A stretch of 64,000 bases of DNA, taken from Brachyhypopomus gauderio (lineage: Eukaryota > Chordata > Actinopteri > Gymnotiformes > Hypopomidae). Location: positions 9,805,320 to 9,869,319 of the forward strand of contig NC_135220.1 in NCBI RefSeq assembly GCF_052324685.1, written 5' to 3'. The translations under genes and the position numbers were made by a program. Of the stretch, positions 62,924 to 64,000 are shown one piece after another; position 1 is the stretch's first letter, and every line of letters starts with the position of its first letter. Below the pieces are notes generated by a model. It did not search any database and was not told the DNA's origin. It was given only the letters and a program-made list of their open reading frames with translations.

Positions 62924-63946
62924 ATGAGCATCACAGCATATCAGCACAACATGACAGTTCAGTATTGCTTTCCAAACAACAACTTATCATGCCTAAAGGA
63001 GGTCAGAACAGGAACTGGGAATATATTCTTATTCACTCTACTATCATTTATCTCTGTGTGTACTGTGTTTTTGAACCTGCTGGTGATCATCTCCATCTCT
63101 CACTTCAAGCAGCTCCACACTCCAACCAACCTGCTCATCCTCTCTCTGGCTGTGGCTGATCTTCTGGTGGGACTAATTGTTATGCCTGTGAATATAATGC
63201 AACTAAGAGACAGCTGTTGGTATCTTGGTAAAATAGCATGTGCTGTTATTCCACTGATTCTTGCAGTGTCACCATCAGCCTCTCTCTGTAGTATGACTTG
63301 CATTGCAGTTGATCGGTACATTGCTGTTAATGATCCTTTGCTTTACTCCACTAAAATAACAGTTTGTAAAACCTCACTGATTATAATTTTAGGCTGGTCT
63401 TTTTGTTTATTTTATGTTATCTTTGTTTTTTACTTTAATGACCATCTCCTTCAGTCTCAGATATCCATGAGTTGCTATGGAGAGTGTTTCACAGTAGTAA
63501 AATATTCCTGGGTGATTGTTGACATAGTGATTTCATTTCTATGCCCTTGCTCTATTATAATGATCTTGTATGCACTCATTTTTATTGTGGCAAGACGTCA
63601 AGCTATAGCTGTGAAATCTATGTCAAATGTTCACTCACATGGACACAGAGTCAAAGTTTCAATAACCTCTGAAACTAAAGCAGCAAAAACACTTGGTATT
63701 GTTGTATGTTTTTATCTTGGTTGCTGGATACCTTATTTTTTAAGCTCTCTGTCATCTGAAACCTTGTCCTCTGTAACACTGCTGTGGACTGTGTTTGGCT
63801 GGCTACTATATATTAATTCTGCTGTGAACCCCATAATATATGCTATATTTTATCCATGGTTTAGAGCATCAGCTAAGTATATTGTTACTTGTAAAATATT
63901 TAACTCCTCATCGTCAACATTCAATTTGTTCCGAGAGCATTTTTAA
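62924..63946 (+). CDS. TAAR locus F, intact receptor with altered TM3 pocket
   Basis: 340 codons. Sequons NMT and NLS, Cys15/Cys23, D79 (2.50), C106 (3.25), DRY 130-132, ECL2 Cys pair in CYGEC, D200 (5.42) and P208 (5.50). TM6 reads CWIP and TM7 NSAVNPIIYAIFYPWFR. The C-tail ends LFREHF. Position 3.32 is Leu113, where C, D and E have Asn. The TM3 stretch IPLILAVSPSASLC contains two prolines (109-110 region and 117) not seen in the paralogs. So the amine contact must come from D200, and the pocket wall on TM3 differs. Start ATG as in C. The promoter block is intact. Confidence 0.95.
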   Translation: MSITAYQHNMTVQYCFPNNNLSCLKEVRTGTGNIFLFTLLSFISVCTVFLNLLVIISISHFKQLHTPTNLLILSLAVADLLVGLIVMPVNIMQLRDSCWYLGKIACAVIPLILAVSPSASLCSMTCIAVDRYIAVNDPLLYSTKITVCKTSLIIILGWSFCLFYVIFVFYFNDHLLQSQISMSCYGECFTVVKYSWVIVDIVISFLCPCSIIMILYALIFIVARRQAIAVKSMSNVHSHGHRVKVSITSETKAAKTLGIVVCFYLGCWIPYFLSSLSSETLSSVTLLWTVFGWLLYINSAVNPIIYAIFYPWFRASAKYIVTCKIFNSSSSTFNLFREHF

Positions 63947-64000
63947 TTTAAAACTTTATTCAACTGGCAAATCTGAGACCATCATGTCTGCATGCTCTCA

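Overview
The window looks like nuclear DNA of a teleost fish. The evidence is a head-to-tail row of single-exon trace amine-associated receptor (TAAR) genes of the fish-expanded kind, set among fish-type transposons: L2/Maui-like LINEs, Ty3/Gypsy, piggyBac, Tc1/mariner, several hAT-like and foldback elements, and short LTR elements with many solo LTRs. The species cannot be told from the sequence alone.

The host content is six TAAR loci, all on the + strand: A (1-341, 3' end only), B (6203-8117, split by a transposon), C (13695-14708, intact), D (39575-40597, intact), E (56873-57856, open but with a shifted start) and F (62924-63946, intact). B to F share about 120 bp of upstream sequence with a TATA box close to the start codon. 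C and D also share a downstream block, so the array grew by duplication of gene plus flanks. Every locus that can be read lacks the classical amine-binding Asp at TM3 position 3.32 (Asn in B to E, Leu in F). All carry Asp at TM5 position 5.42, the arrangement known for a teleost TAAR clade with a relocated amine contact.

Almost everything else is mobile DNA. 342-6000 holds solo LTRs, a minus-strand L2 relic and a hAT MITE. 8200-13200 holds Tc1-like, L2 and Rex1-like relics. 14900-26200 holds foldback elements, a SINE-like unit, Tc1 relics, solo LTRs and a 33-bp minisatellite. 26293-35657 is a Ty3/Gypsy element (5' LTR, a primer-binding site matching tRNA-Leu, gag, pol, integrase) whose gag is split by a nearly full-length L2 LINE with one 1054-codon ORF; its 3' LTR is missing. 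35900-38000 holds two short TIR transposons with clear target-site duplications. 44343-51463 appears to be a 7.1-kb TIR element holding a decayed five-exon gene on the minus strand and a young non-autonomous LTR element (47811-50247). 51860-56194 is a piggyBac element with TTAA flanks, matching TIRs and a nearly intact transposase. 58600-62550 holds more LINE, MITE, Tc1 and hAT pieces before gene F.

No rRNA, tRNA or CRISPR array was seen. Element boundaries given as approximate were judged by eye from paralogous copies within the window.
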